The notes beneath the pieces were generated by a model. It made no database searches. It had not been told where the DNA came from and was given only the letters and a program-made list of their open reading frames with translations. DNA of 64,000 bases from Strongyloides papillosus (taxonomy: Eukaryota; Nematoda; Chromadorea; Rhabditida; Strongyloididae): the NCBI GenBank assembly GCA_005656395.1, contig SRSI01000047.1, positions 124,001 through 188,000 of the forward strand. Direction: 5' to 3'. The translations under genes and the position numbers were made by a program. Below, piece after piece: positions 22,696 to 36,062 of the stretch (positions are counted from its first letter, which is position 1; every line of letters begins with the position of its first letter).

Positions 22696-25689
22696 TATAT
22701 CAATTTCCTCAAAATACTTCATTTATGAATCACTATTAAGTATTTATAAAAATATAAATTTAAATCTTTTACCATTTTTTTAGAATGCTTACGAATACAT
22801 TTCCGCATAACAAATTTTTGTCAAACACACTGTTTTGAAAAATTTCAATTCATAATGTAACTTTAATATTTCTACACATAAAATAATCTCTGTACTAGGC
22901 AAGTTTTTCTGACGCACTTTTATATCTTTATTATTTTTCTTATACTCCTCAATTAATAACATAAATCATTATTAGTGATTTCTTTATATATTTACAATTA
23001 TATTTTTAACTGGCGATAGAATTTATATTTGACTACAATTTTGATCATTAGATTTTACTTAATTTAGTTTATAAACAATGGAAATAAAATTCTTTTTTGT
23101 TACATAATTACTTTAACTTCTACGTAACAAATAAATAAAACGTAGTAGTGTATTTTAGAGTACTAAAAATAACGTATTTATTATTCATCTTTCTTCCCCA
23201 TCTAAATTACAACATAATAACTTATTTTTCATAATTTAGTGCTATTATATATTTTTTTATCCATGATCTTCCTTGTTGGTGTATTGAAAACGTTTTATAC
23301 CTTTCAATAGTTTTTTTGATGTCACTAACTGTGTATCATTACACAATCGTTATCACAATCTAAATAACAAATTCTAGAGTATTGCCAAACTTATTTATTT
23401 CTAAAAAAGCTAATTAAGTTTTAAAGTGAGTTTATTAACAAATTAATTTGTCATATTACTTGTAGGCATAGAAAGATAAATAAATGATTTTTTTTCATAA
23501 TCTCTTAAAAATAAGTATTTTTATGAGTAGTATTTGTATTGATTTATTTGTACTAATAAATCAGATATATTATTATAGTGATAAATATTTTAAAGTTATC
23601 TTTTTTATAAACAAACTTTTAATTTGTTGATTTTATATTCAAATTACACATTCTCCTGTACTTTTATTTTATAAATTATATTTTTGAAAAAATAAATCAT
23701 TGAATAAGCTTTGAAGTTTGATCCTATTTTAAAAATCTAATATAACTAATAACCACAATTCATTTAGTTAAAAGTATTTAAAGTAGAGTAAAAATATACG
23801 AATACAATATTAACATTTATGAAAATCTAAATGTTTTGATATAAAAAGCTTAAATTATTTTTGTTATAGATGTAATAGTATAATAATTTTTCTGAAAAAC
23901 ATAAATATCTTAAAATACGATATATTTAAGAAATTCTCTATTTTTACTCTATACAGATGACTCTAGAATGAACCAGAGTTGTAATAAATCTGAGATCATC
24001 TAAGCTTTTAGTAGATTTAAAAGTTTTAAACCTTATGTATAATTAACAAATTTACAATGATCTAACTATATAATAAAAAACTAGTTGAAATCATGTTTCT
24101 CTATTTAAAAAATGCATCGACTTCTTTTTATTCCTGGATCTTCATTTTTATTAGTTTTGTAGTAACGCTAAGAATAATCGATTCTAATTAAATGTATTCT
24201 CAGCCATTTCGTTTTCAAAAAATTCTAATTCCATAAAGTAATACTTCTAATAAAAAAACATTTAAATTAAAAAACTTATACCAATTAGTAATTTTTTATG
24301 CTCCTGTGTAGTAATTAATGGTGTTAATAAACAGTAAAGTTTTACCTAGTTTTGGTTTATTTTCTTTAACTTGACAAATAATTAGTAATCTAGTGTTAAA
24401 AAAGAAAATTTGCCAATATCTTTAAACAATTATCTATAGGTAATTAATGTAACACATTCTTTTTAATGAAATAAATGTTTTGTATAGTGCTTTAAATGAG
24501 AAATTCCTTATTCTACAAATTACACAAAATTACAAGACACAAATTAATTGAATATATGTTTCAATACGTGATTCCAGTACCATTAAAAATCTAATGAAAA
24601 TTCGAGTACTACTTGTTTATTTTATATCATTCAGCGTTTCAAAAAGTTGTAAAGAAGTAAGAATTAGAATTGTAAATAGATGATTTCTTAAATTTCATCT
24701 TTCATAACTGGATTCAAACGTTAGATATATATTTTTAATTTTTTAAGAACCCAGGGTCAAGTATGATCTCATTTCAGGGTCATTTGACTCTCAAACTTAG
24801 GATTATTTTAGAGCCATCTGTTTTTGCCTATTTTTTTGAAAAAAAAGAGCTTGAAGATTATTACTGAATTGAGTTAAAGTTAATTTTTTTAAATAAAAAT
24901 AATATAAAAATTATATTGTAAGCCTTAACAAATGTAAAAAAAAAGTGACCATTTTATGTACATACTATTAAAAAAATAAAATGTTTCACAACTATTTTTT
25001 AAAAAATTTATAATACTAAATCAATTTTTTGTATCAGTTTTAATCATTAAATAGTTGATCACAATTACTCTACATACGTAAAATTAAAAAAAAATACAAA
25101 TTCAGCTTTTGATTAATAATTTATTTACAATATTTTTTTATACTTTAAAAAGTTTATTCAATTCTTGGATTTAATATATGTACTATTATAATAATTAATC
25201 CAATTGTATTTATTTAAATTAGATCTGTGTTAAAAGCTTGTTTTAATTAAAAATTCTGAAATTTCACGCATTTATTAAGTATATTCATATATATTACCAG
25301 TAGAAAACTATAATATAATTTTACAATAAGAGTAGAATTTTTTTAGTGCGACGACAAGTAAACACAAAAGATTTTATTAATGAAATACTTAGGATTTCAA
25401 AATTTTATAATAATGTCCTTCTAATTTTATTTTTAATAACAATACATATTTTTCTTTTACTTACCACCGTTTATTTATTATTATAAATATCTCAAACCTC
25501 CTTACATCTTTCTAAATTCCTAAAATTAAAATTGATGAAATTAACTTAAACATAAAAAACACATTACAAAAATTATATCTAATTTAGGTGACACTAATCG
25601 TTAAGTATTTGTTAGAGATTATCTTCTTATTATTATATAAGCACTGCATCAAGATAGGTGATAATGCTATTTATGTAAAACAAATATCA
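22696..25689. other. AT-rich gene desert
   Basis: Three kilobases of A/T-dominated sequence with homopolymer runs. No coding frame, RNA gene or clear repeat boundary was recognised. Confidence 0.45.
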
Positions 25690-26565
25690 AGCGATAACAA
25701 AAATGTTGTAAACGATGCAAAATACTAGGTTGTTGCATAAATTTTGACGTTTTTAACAAACATACATATGTGTGATATTTTGAAGTAATGTAACGTTAAT
25801 TTACTTTTGATAATTTTTTGTGATATTATGCTCATATTGGAGTCTAACTTACTTTTTATATTATAAAGTATGTTTTTAGCAGTCAATTTCCTGTAAAGTT
25901 GTTAAGGGTTTAACAAAAACCATTATTTAAACAATCTACTAACAACAATAAGTTTAGAAATTTTAAAATTTCATAACAATAATAACGAAAAGCAATAATT
26001 ATTTGTCCACACAAAATATTAATAATTAAAAATATCATATTGGTATTTGTCTTTTTTTTAATTTAGATGTTTGAATGTTATTTTATACTACGAACAAAAT
26101 GTATGATGTTTTATAGATTTTCATAGTTTGATTTTTAAAGACATTATAAAAGTAATTTGGACTATTAAATGTGTGTAATTTCATAAAGAAATAAAATTTA
26201 TAATAATTTAAACTGTTGAAACATAGTTTAAAAAAATGTACTGTGACATGTTAGAAATGCTTTTTACAAAAACGTTTGTAATTTTACATAAAATTAAATT
26301 CTAATCTAGTATTTTCAAATATATTGTACAAAACAATTAAGGTATAAAACAAAAATATATAGAAGGGAAATCAAAACTTATATTATTAGTCCTTTAATTA
26401 TTGCTTTAACTTTTATGTACGAAATAATTGCAATAAACTTAATCGCAAGTCAAGAAAAGTCAATTTTTGTTAATTTGGACAAATTTATTACATTTTACGC
26501 AAACCTGTGTCTTTTTTTCGTGCGGAACAGAATTTGTTTTTTTGGTAATTACATTTTTCGTAAAA
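25690..26565 (+). repeat. Segmental duplication, copy A
   Basis: This stretch aligns co-linearly with 27525-28370 at an offset of about 1.83-1.85 kb, with many substitutions and small indels. Shared landmarks include an AACGA(T/C)(G/A)CAAAAT block followed by (C/T)TAGGTT (25728), TTTTGAAGTA(A/G)TGTAAC, AACAATCTACTAACAACAA (25931 and 27771) and a GGACAAA block near 26477. The TAGGTTGTTGCATAAATTTTG word in copy A resembles a mariner end, but no transposase or opposite end was found. Confidence 0.6.
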
Positions 26566-26707
26566 AAAAGAATCAAAACTCCTATTATTTAAATACAAGT
26601 TCTCGTAATTATAAGAAACAAAATGATCCGAAATAAAATAATATATAAAGAAACAAATTTTGCTAAAAATTATCATTTAGTTATTAAAATACATATTCAT
26701 ACGAAAA

Positions 26708-26842
26708 GTGAAATTGTTTACTGTTTCTGGTATTGTTCTTGCTTTTGCTATTTCGAATAATGCCTTTTTCTTTGGAGAATTAGGAGTTTCAGGAAGATGT
26801 GGGTATTCTCAACCACCTCCAGCTTGCGGATCACCATGTTGA
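26708..26842 (+). pseudogene. Small Cys/Pro-rich secreted peptide, start codon missing
   Basis: A 44-codon frame reads as a nematode-type small secreted peptide: a hydrophobic signal sequence (KLFTVSGIVLAFAISNNA), an FFFGELG segment, and a short mature part with three Cys and a PPP run, ending in CGSPC before TGA. The position where ATG is expected holds GTG (26708-26710) and no in-frame ATG lies upstream before a stop-free region runs out. Either the start codon mutated (pseudogene) or an upstream exon supplies it through the TTTAG acceptor-like site near 26680. It sits just beyond duplication copy A and has no counterpart after copy B. Confidence 0.45.
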
Positions 26843-27524
26843 GGAAAATAATTTTTTTGTAATTTAACAGTTTAACAAAATTACTATGTGAACATTTTAT
26901 TTAAAATAAATAAATCATTCTCATTTTATTTCTGTATTCAAAATTTCCTTGGATTTTATTATTTTAGAAGAAGTACCATTTTTTGTTTAAATGGTCGTCA
27001 GGACCTTCAAATACTTTTATAGCTTATTTATTTAATACCAAAATAATAATCTAATATAATGTGATAAAAGACGAGTTATGAATTTAATATTCTTTTATCT
27101 TCAGATGTTTGCCAATTAGTATTTTTTAAGGTGCTGGTAAATCTGAAAATAATAATATTTTTTTTATGAAATAAAAAATGTGTTACAAAATAATAAAGCG
27201 ATCAGATAAGTGTAAAATTTACAATTATACATAAATACAAAACATTATGAAATCATTTTCCAAACTAATATGATAACAATACGTCTCGATTAGATATGTT
27301 TTATATTTGTATAAGTTTTCTAGGTAATAAGTTTTAAAAATTCTTTACATGTTTGGCCAAAAAGATAATTTAATAATTAATTATATAATCATCCTAGGAA
27401 AATCATATTTATTAAATCCTTTCTACACATAAAAAAGTAACAAATTTTGTCAATTCATGATGAAATATAATGTTTCATTTGTTAAAAAAATTAAGTTTTA
27501 TTCGAACTTTAAAAATATTAATCG
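26843..27524. other. AT-rich spacer between duplication copies
   Basis: Sequence between the two copies of the segmental duplication. No gene, RNA or further repeat recognised. Confidence 0.4.
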
Positions 27525-28370
27525 CAATAAAAATGTTATTAACGACACAAAATGTTAGGTTATTTTATAAATTTCGCCATTTTTTTACAAAAATATTAAC
27601 GTTCAACATTTTGAAGTAGTGTAACTTTTATTTAATGATGATAACTTTTTTATGATTTTATGTTTATCTTAATATATTACCTTTTTCTTAAAATATATAT
27701 TATAAAGTAGGTATTTAGAAGTCAATTTTGTGTAAATTTAAAAAAATTTTAACAAGGACTATCATCCTAAACAATCTACTAACAACAACAGATTTGAAAA
27801 TTCAAAAATTTTACAACAATAAAAATTTAACCACACAATGTATTATTAATTTAAAATATTCTTTTAATGTTTGCCTTCTTTCAAATTAAAACAAATAATA
27901 GTTATTTTTCACTAAGAAGAGAAATATATATTATTTTATAACTTTTCATAAGCCTGATTTGTAATATGACATTGCAAGACAGTATAGAAAATTTAGGGTT
28001 TCAGATGAGTATGATTTCATACAAAAATATTATTTAAAGTAATTTAAACTATTTAATCATATTAATAAAGATACTATGATATGTTAATAAAGGTTTTTTA
28101 TAAAAGTATTTATAATTTCAAATAAAATTAATTTCTAAGTTTGTGCCTTTGAATCTATTGTAAGAATAACTTGAGTTTTAAAATAAAAATAATACCTTAC
28201 AAGAATTGGAACTTATCTTAATAATTTTTACTAATTGTTGCTTTAATTTTCATGTGTGAAATAATTGCAAAAAAATTAGTCGAAATCCAAAAACAATTAA
28301 ATTTTATTAGATGGGACAAAGTAACAGATTTGTGTTCTTTTTTGTATGTACAATTGAAATTATGGTAAAA
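27525..28370 (+). repeat. Segmental duplication, copy B
   Basis: Partner of 25690-26565 in the same orientation, so a dispersed tandem duplication. It matches from the AATCGCAATAAAAATGTT block through the GGGACAAAGTAACAGATTTG block and then diverges. It carries no peptide remnant after its right boundary. Confidence 0.6.
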
Positions 28371-28911
28371 ATATAATAAAAATGAATACCTTTTGTGTAG
28401 AACATTTTCAGCTAAACTACTATTGATAATGGGGATGACAACATTGCATTACATATAAAATTTTATATAAAAAATCAAAATATAAATTTAAAAAAATTAA
28501 CAAGTCATAAAACACCTTTACCATTTAATATAAGTTTTCCCGTGTTTAAATTGATGATAAATTACAAATATTCTATAACCTATTTAATGCAATAAATAAT
28601 AATTTTCACTTAAACTATTAATAAAAAATTTTGAAAATAGAAAGTGATCTTGTGCAAAAGTTTTTTTTTAAACAACACTTTGATGTATTGTAAATTAATT
28701 AATTAAAATGATGTCAATAAATATAAAAAATGTTGTTTCGATCAAAAATTTATGATCATTTTTATAATGGTAGTTAAATGTTTATATAATTATTTCATTT
28801 ACTATAAATGACGCTTTTTATTTTTCTTTGTTCATCTTGAGAAGGAAGTAGCTTTTATATAAAAATAAAATTAAGTGTTAGTTATATATCATTTATTAAA
28901 TTACTATTTGT
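28371..28911. other. Upstream flank of first SLC12 gene
   Basis: AT-rich sequence before the start codon at 28912. It presumably contains the promoter, but no specific element is recognised. Confidence 0.35.
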
Positions 28912-31900
28912 ATGGAGGTACCTACTATAACTACCGAAAAAGACAACAACTCACCAGACAATGGTATTAATATTAGCAATTCAATTAAAAGATATAACAG
29001 TAATGCAAGCTTGGATAAAAGTGCTAGGAGAGGATCGTGTTTTGAGGATGAAGATGTCGTTGCTCTAAGGCATTCAGAAGATTTTTTTTCAAATAATAGA
29101 GTTACTTTGAAGGATTCAATACAAAAATTACCACAGAGTGAAGATGCATATACCAGTGAACTTTGTGTATGTTATTATTTTTTTATTGATCATCTATTTT
29201 TAGCCTATGGAAGTTATGTCAGAAAGTGGTATGTTGACAACAATAACTGAGAAGCAATTTCAAGGTTTTGGATGGGTTAAAGGTGTTTTGATGAGATGTA
29301 TTTTGTGTATCATTGGAGCGACACTTTATCTTCGTATGTCATGGATTGCTGGACAAGCTGGAATTTTTCTCGGATTGGTTGTTATTTTATTATCATTATT
29401 AGTTGTTTTAATAACAGCTGTCTCAATGTCAGCAATTGCTACAAATGGTGAAGTTAAAAATGGAGGATGTTACTATTTAATATCAAGATCACTAGGACCA
29501 GAATTCGGAGGATCAATTGGATTAATATTATATATAGCAAATATGGTAAATGGAGCAATGAATTGTGTTGGATTAGCAGAATCAATTACATTCTTATTAT
29601 CAGAACACAGTTGGAAATTAATTGATGGACAAATAAACGACGTCAGAATATATGGTATATTCACATGTACTATATTACAAGGAATAATTTTTATTGGCAC
29701 AGAATTTGAGAATAAAACACAAATTCTTCTTCTGATAACCATTATATTATCTATACTTTCTCATACCATTGGAGCATTTTTACCCGTATCACAAGATCAA
29801 ATAAACCATGGAATAGTTGGTTTTTCATGGAAAACAATAGCTAATAATTTCTGGCCCGATTTTAGAGATGAAAATTCTTTTATTACTGTATTTGGTATAT
29901 ATTTCCCAGCAATGACAGGCATAATGGCTGGTGCAAATATGTCCGGAGATTTAAAAGATCCTTCAAAATCAATTCCTATAGGTACAATGACAGCAATTAC
30001 AATAACAACACTAATATACTCAGGAACAATGCTTCTCTCTGCATGTGCTACAGTTAGAGATTCCAATGGATTAAATGCTCCAATATTTACAAATAGCACT
30101 TATAATTTAGTACCTCCATCTTGTCATGAAAGTAACTCTTGTAAATTTGGTTTAGCTAATGATTATCAAGTACCTTTAAAACAAGCTGTATTTGGACCTT
30201 TTATTATTGCTGGTATTATTGCTTCAACATTGTCATCAGCTTCAGGATGTTTGATCGGTGCACCAAGAATTTTTCAAGCACTATGTCAAGATAAATTATT
30301 CCCTGGATTATCATATTTTGGAAGGGGTAAAGGTACCACAAATGAACCTTATAATGCATATTTTCTAACATTCTTCTTAACATGTAGTGTAATTCTCATT
30401 GGAGATTTAAATTCCATCTCCGAAATAATAACAAACTTCTTCTTAGCAGCCTTTGCGATAACAAATTTTGCTTGTTTTGATTCATCAGCGAGTAAATCTC
30501 CCGGTTTTAGACCAGGATTCAAATATTATAATAAATGGTTATCACTTTTTGGTTCAGTTTTATGTATAAGTCTAATGTTCGTTTTGTCATGGGTTACGTC
30601 ACTTATTACATTGTTTATATTTGCAATATTATTTTTATATTTGAAACACTCAGCCAGAAATGTAAATTGGGGTTCGTCATATGAAGCTAATCGCTATCGC
30701 ATTGCGTTAATGGAATTATTAAAATTATCAAGACAAGAAGTGCATGTAAAAAATTATAGACCTCAAATTCTGGTTCTTTCTGGTAATCCTGTAGCAAGAC
30801 AAAGTCTTGTAGATTTTAGCTATGCTATAGTTGGGGGAAACAATCTTTTACTTTGTGGGCATGTAGTTCCATACAAATCATCAGTTTCTGCGACAGATTA
30901 TATTCGGAAGTTAAATTCAAAGATGACTGATTGGTTGAAAGACCAGAAAACGAAAGCATTTTATTGCGGTGTAGCAAATAAATCACTTCGAAAGGGTGTG
31001 CAGGCATTGCTACAAACTGTTGGTTTAGGGAAAATGCAACCAAATATTTTAATGATCGGTTTTAAACGAAAATGGATAAAACAAGTTTGTAGTGAAAAAG
31101 ATAAGTCTTATGTCGATGATTATCTTGGTGTGATACTCGATGCCTTTAGAAGTAATATGAGTATTTGTATTTTTAGAAATGGTAATGAAAAACTGGATAT
31201 TAGTATGGATTTAGCTAACAGATATGAATGGATGATGCTTCAAATATCAGACAAACAATTATTAGAAGTTGAAAGTAATCTTAATGACGATTTTTTGGTT
31301 GGAAAAGAGATTGAAAAAATTCGACCAGTAGCAGGAATAATAACAAAAACTGGTATAATGAAAAGTCGTAGTGTTAGTAGTTTAATAAACTTGTCACTGA
31401 ACCCAAAAAAAGTTTCTGATGTCATTTATTCTGGGAATTCAAGAGTTAATTTAGGTAAAAAATTTAGATGTAAAATAAAAGATGGTGATATTGATGTATG
31501 GTGGTTAAATGATGACGGAGGACTAACCCTACTTATACCTCATTTAATATCAACTAATACTCTTTCATTTCTTCATGAAGCTAATCTTAGAGTTTTTGTT
31601 ATTTGTTCATCAGCTGGAAATCCTATCAATACAAAAAGAGAAATGGAAAAATTATTAAACAAATTTAGAATTAAGTTCAAAAATGTTATAGTAATTGTAG
31701 AAGAAGATAGTAATTTATATCGTGAAACTGTTGATGAATATAATGGATTAATGGAAACTTTAAATCCACCAAATGCTCCCGAAAAGCACGTTGTAAAAAA
31801 AGAAATCTTAGAAACGTTTGCTGCAAAGACAAAACAATACCTTCGTTTACGGGAACTATTATTAGAACATTCAGCAGCATCTCATTTAGTAATATTAACA

Positions 31901-32032
31901 CTTCCTATAGCACATGAATCAGTTATCATGTCACCATTATATTTACTATGGCTTGAATTATTAACAAAGGATATGCCACCTACACTTTTAACAAGGGGGA
32001 ATAATACCCCAGTTCTGACATCACTTTCTTAA
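28912..32032 (+). CDS. Na-(K)-Cl cotransporter, SLC12 family (paralogue 1)
   Basis: Electroneutral cation-chloride symporter of the plasma membrane. Exon 1 (28912-29166) and exon 2 (29204-32032) join in phase 0 across a 37-nt intron, giving 1027 residues. About 105 N-terminal cytosolic residues precede a 12-helix core starting at GFGWVKGVLMRC and running to about residue 560. A long SLC12 C-terminal domain ends in PPTLLTRGNNTPVLTSLS, like the PPVLLVRGN end of NKCC. The blocks GPEFGGSIGLI, GIYFPAMTGIMAGANMSGDL and TLSSASGCLIGAP place it with the Na-dependent branch (NKCC/NCC), not with KCC; the Ser pair of the sodium site is kept (LSSA). The TM3 Tyr that coordinates K+ in NKCC is Asn205 here (AMNCVG), so potassium coupling is doubtful. 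Arranged tail-to-tail with a close paralogue, stop codons 178 bp apart. Confidence 0.9.
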
Positions 32033-32209
32033 ATTTTAATTTCTATAAATAAATATTTTTTTACACAAATATAAATCGCGTATTTTAAATGACGTCACTT
32101 TATAATAAAATATAATTACTTACTTACAATCAAATAGCGATTGACTATGTTTTATTATATAAAAACAACCTAATTAAAACTTTTATATACATGCAAAAAT
32201 AAACCAATG

Positions 32210-35200
32210 TTATGATATGTTTGTGAGAACGGAAATATTATTTCCTTTAACATATAAAGTTGGTGGCATATCTTTTGACAGCAAATCTAACCATATCATA
32301 TAAAGTGGTGATGATACAACTGATTCATGTGCTATTGGAAGAGGGATAATTAATAAATTTGATTCGCTTGAATATCTTAAAAGTAATTCACGAAAATGAA
32401 GATATTGTTGTGTTTTTGGTGAGTATTTTTCTAATAATGAAGCTGGAATAAGATGATTTTGAGGATTGACTTTGGGGTTCAGAAGATCCAAGTAAAATTT
32501 AAATTCTGACTCCGTTTCAGGACTCAATTCTTTATTTTCATCTACAATTATCTTTATTTCCGCGTACTTTATCCTGAATTTTTCCAATAAATTTTTCATA
32601 TCTTCCTTAACTTTTTTAGGATCACTAGTACCATTTTTTATAATAACAAATATTCTTATAGACGTTCCATTTAAATATGAGTAAACATTGGTAGCTAATA
32701 AATGAGGTATTAGTAGTATTAAGCCTCCATCATCATCCAACCACCAAACATCAATGATACCACTACGAATTTTGTACCTGAACTTGTCACTTGTTGATGT
32801 TCTAACATCAGAAACAATATTATTCGTTGAATTATTTCTCGATCCACTGCCAAAACTAATAATGCTACTCATACTCCTTTGTTTAATAAGGTTTTGCGTT
32901 GGAACTATTAAAGAAGTAGGTCTTGATGAATCTGAAGTATATCCTCTTAAATAATCTTCCTGTAAATAACTGTCCTTATCAGCCATTTTAATTTCAGGAA
33001 GTTGATTTAACAATCTTTCATAAAAATCCCCTAATAAATAACTATGATCAAGTTTTTCATTACCATTTTTAAAGATACACAAACTCATATTAGATTCAAA
33101 AGCATCCAAAATTACACCTTGATATTCAATAACATTATTTCTCCATTTTTTATCTAACATTTCCTTCAACCAATTACACTTAAAACCAATCATGAGAATA
33201 TTTGGTTGCATTTTTCCTAATCCCACTGATTGGAGAAGACCTTGAACTCCACTTCTTAAGCTTTTATTGGAAATGCTGCAGTAAAATGCTTTCCACTTTC
33301 GTTCTTTCAAAAGATCAGTCATCTTAGAGTTTAACTTCCGAATACAAGCTGTTGCTGAGACGGATGAATAATATGGAACCACGTGTCCACAAAGTAATAA
33401 ATTTTTTCCTCCAACTATAGCATAACTAAAATCTACAAGACATTGCCTCGCGATAGGGTTACCAGAAAGAACCAAAATTTGAGGTCTATAATTCTTTACG
33501 TGCACTTGTTGTCTGGATAATTTTAGTAACTCCATCAATGCAACACGATAACAATTGGCTTCTGCTGAGGAGCCCCAATTTACTTTTTTACACGAATGTT
33601 TCAAATACAAAAATAATATTGCAAATATAAAAAGTGTAATAAATGACGTAACCCATGACAAAACGAACATTAAAACTATACATAGAATTGAACCAAAAAG
33701 TGATAACCATTTATTGTAGTATTTGAATCCTGGTCGAAAACCGGGAGAATTACTTTCTGACGAATCAAAACACGCAAAATTTGTTATCGCAAAGGCTGCT
33801 AAGAAGAAGTTTGTTATTATTTCGGAGATAGCATTTAAATCTCCAATAAGAATTACTCCACATGTTAAGAAGAATGTTAGGAAATATGCATTATAAGGTT
33901 CGTTTGTGGAACCTTTACCCTTTCCGAAGACAGATATTCCAGGGAATAATCTATCTTGACATAGTGCTTGGAAAATTCTTGGTGCTCCAATCAAACATCC
34001 CGAAGCCGATGATAGTGTAGAAGCAGAAATACCAGCAATTATTAAAGGTCCAAATACAGCTTGTCTTAATGGTATTTGATAGTCATTAGCCAAACCAAAT
34101 TTACAAGACTTATCTCCATAACATGTTGGAAGTATAAAATTGTGACTGTTATTTAGAAATATTGGAGCATTTAATCCGTTTGAATCTCTAACTGTAGCAC
34201 AGGCAGAAAGAAGCATTGTTCCTGAGTATATAATTGTTGTTATTATAATTGCCACCATTGTACCTATTGGAATGGATTTTGAAGGATCCCTTAAATCTCC
34301 AGACATATTTGCTCCGGCCATAATTCCTGTCATTGCTGGGAAGTATATACCAAACATAGTGATAAAAGAATTTCCGTCTCTGAAATCAGGCCACAGGTTA
34401 TTTACTATTGTTTCCCATGAAAAGCCAACTATTCCATGGTTTATTTGGTCTTGTGATACTGGTAAAAATGCTCCAATGGAATGAGAAAGTATAGATAATA
34501 TAATAGTTATTAGAAGAAGAATCTGCGTTTTATTCTCAAATTCTGTTCCAATAAAAATTATCCCTTGTAATACTGTGCATGTAATTAAGCCATATATTCT
34601 TACGTCATTTATAGCTCCATCAATTAGCTTCCATCCATAATCTGATAATAAAACTGCAATTGATTCTGCCAGACCCACACAATTCATTGCTCCGTTTACC
34701 ATATTTGCTATATATAATATTAGTCCGATTGATCCTCCGAATTCTGGTCCTAATGATCTTGAGATTAAATAGTAACATCCTCCATTTTTAACTTCGCCAT
34801 TTGTAGCAATTGCTGACATTGAGACAGCTGTTATTAAAACAACTAATAATGATAATAAAATAACAACCATTCCTAGGAAAATTCCAGCTTGTCCGGCAAT
34901 CCATGACATACGAAGGTAAAGTGTCGCTCCAATAATACACAAAATACATCTCATCAAAACACCTTTAACCCATCCAAAACCTTGGACTTTTTCTGTTTTA
35001 TCATTTGTACCATTTTCCGTTACTTTACCTATCGTAATATTCTAAAATTTTAACTTAATTATTAACAAAACAAATACAAAGCTAACTCTCGACAAATTAC
35101 TTTCTAATGTGTCTTCATGAACAACTCTTTTTATTAATTCATGTAATGTAGGTCTATCTCCTTTATTGAAATCTTCAACATTTTTTGGCAGCGAAACATC

Positions 35201-35323
35201 ATCATCGTAGAAGCATGGATTTATCTTTCCTCTATCTAAAACATTTTCGTTTGTCAATGTAAAACTACTCCGTATTTCATTCAAATCTATAGTATCATAT
35301 TTACTTTCGTCGTAATTTCCCAT
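32210..35323 (-). CDS. Na-(K)-Cl cotransporter, SLC12 family (paralogue 2)
   Basis: Second member of the inverted pair, 1022 residues from exon 1 (35087-35323) and exon 2 (32210-35041). The 45-nt intron uses donor GTTAGC; an in-frame alternative donor GTATTT at 35078 would leave a 36-nt intron and add three residues. The intron lies at the same place and phase as in paralogue 1, so the pair arose by gene duplication. The membrane core is nearly the same as that of paralogue 1. The cytosolic ends differ more, especially around residues 710-780, suggesting separate regulation. The NKCC potassium Tyr is again Asn (codon 34682-34684), while the sodium-site LSSA and the GANMSGDL block are intact. 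A TTATATAG acceptor about 11 nt upstream of the ATG, ending at 35334, looks like a spliced-leader trans-splice site. Confidence 0.9.
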
Positions 35324-36062
35324 GACAGGAAGCCTATATAATAAAATTAAAAAAATAAAAATACAGAAAATTATACAATTATCTACATTGAAAGAAAATG
35401 TAACATTAAGCTTTATATAAAGCTTTCAATGTAGACTGATTTTACAACTTTAATAAATATGATCAAGTTTCAAATCAAAAAGGAAATAAAATGGGAATTT
35501 GATAAAAACAATAAATGTTGTATTATTTTACTACAATTAAAAATTAGATTATAATTTTATATTTGGTGAAATAAAAATTTTTATTGAAGTTCAAATTAAT
35601 TGCTTGAAATTAAATATTTTTATTAAATATGTAAAAAAGATCTAAAGTTGTTTGGTTTAGAAAATTTTGATCTTTATTTGATATTTTATTAAAATCAATC
35701 TTTTATTTATGATGTTTTTATTGTAAAATATTTATTAATAATTTTTTAATAGATTGTAATACTTTAAGCATATTATAAGATAATTAATTTCCGTAAAAAA
35801 TATGTTTTTTTACGCAATAGGAGAAACAATATTTTTCCAGTACTTTTTTTATTATTTTTTTTATCATATGTTATGTCTATAAAATAGAAATAATAAAAAT
35901 ATTTTATTTGCAATATTTGTTATACTATTACAAACAGACTGAATTTTGTATTTAGAATGAAATTTATTCAATAAAAAATTTATGTCTTTATATAAGTTTT
36001 TCCATAGTTAATTGGAAAATTAATTGGTACATTTATGTTATCTTTAGAATAATGATTATTAG
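35324..36062. other. Upstream flank of second SLC12 gene
   Basis: AT-rich. Includes the probable trans-splice acceptor at 35334. A perfect-looking pair ATCTACATTGAAAG (35381) and CTTTCAATGTAGA (35427) forms an inverted repeat with about 33 bases between the arms, which could fold as a hairpin in the promoter region of the minus-strand gene. Confidence 0.4.

Noticed and set aside
28912..35323. Assignment of the pair to the KCC branch
   Set aside because: GGSIGLI, FGWVKGV and LSSA blocks match the Na-dependent NKCC/NCC branch rather than KCC.
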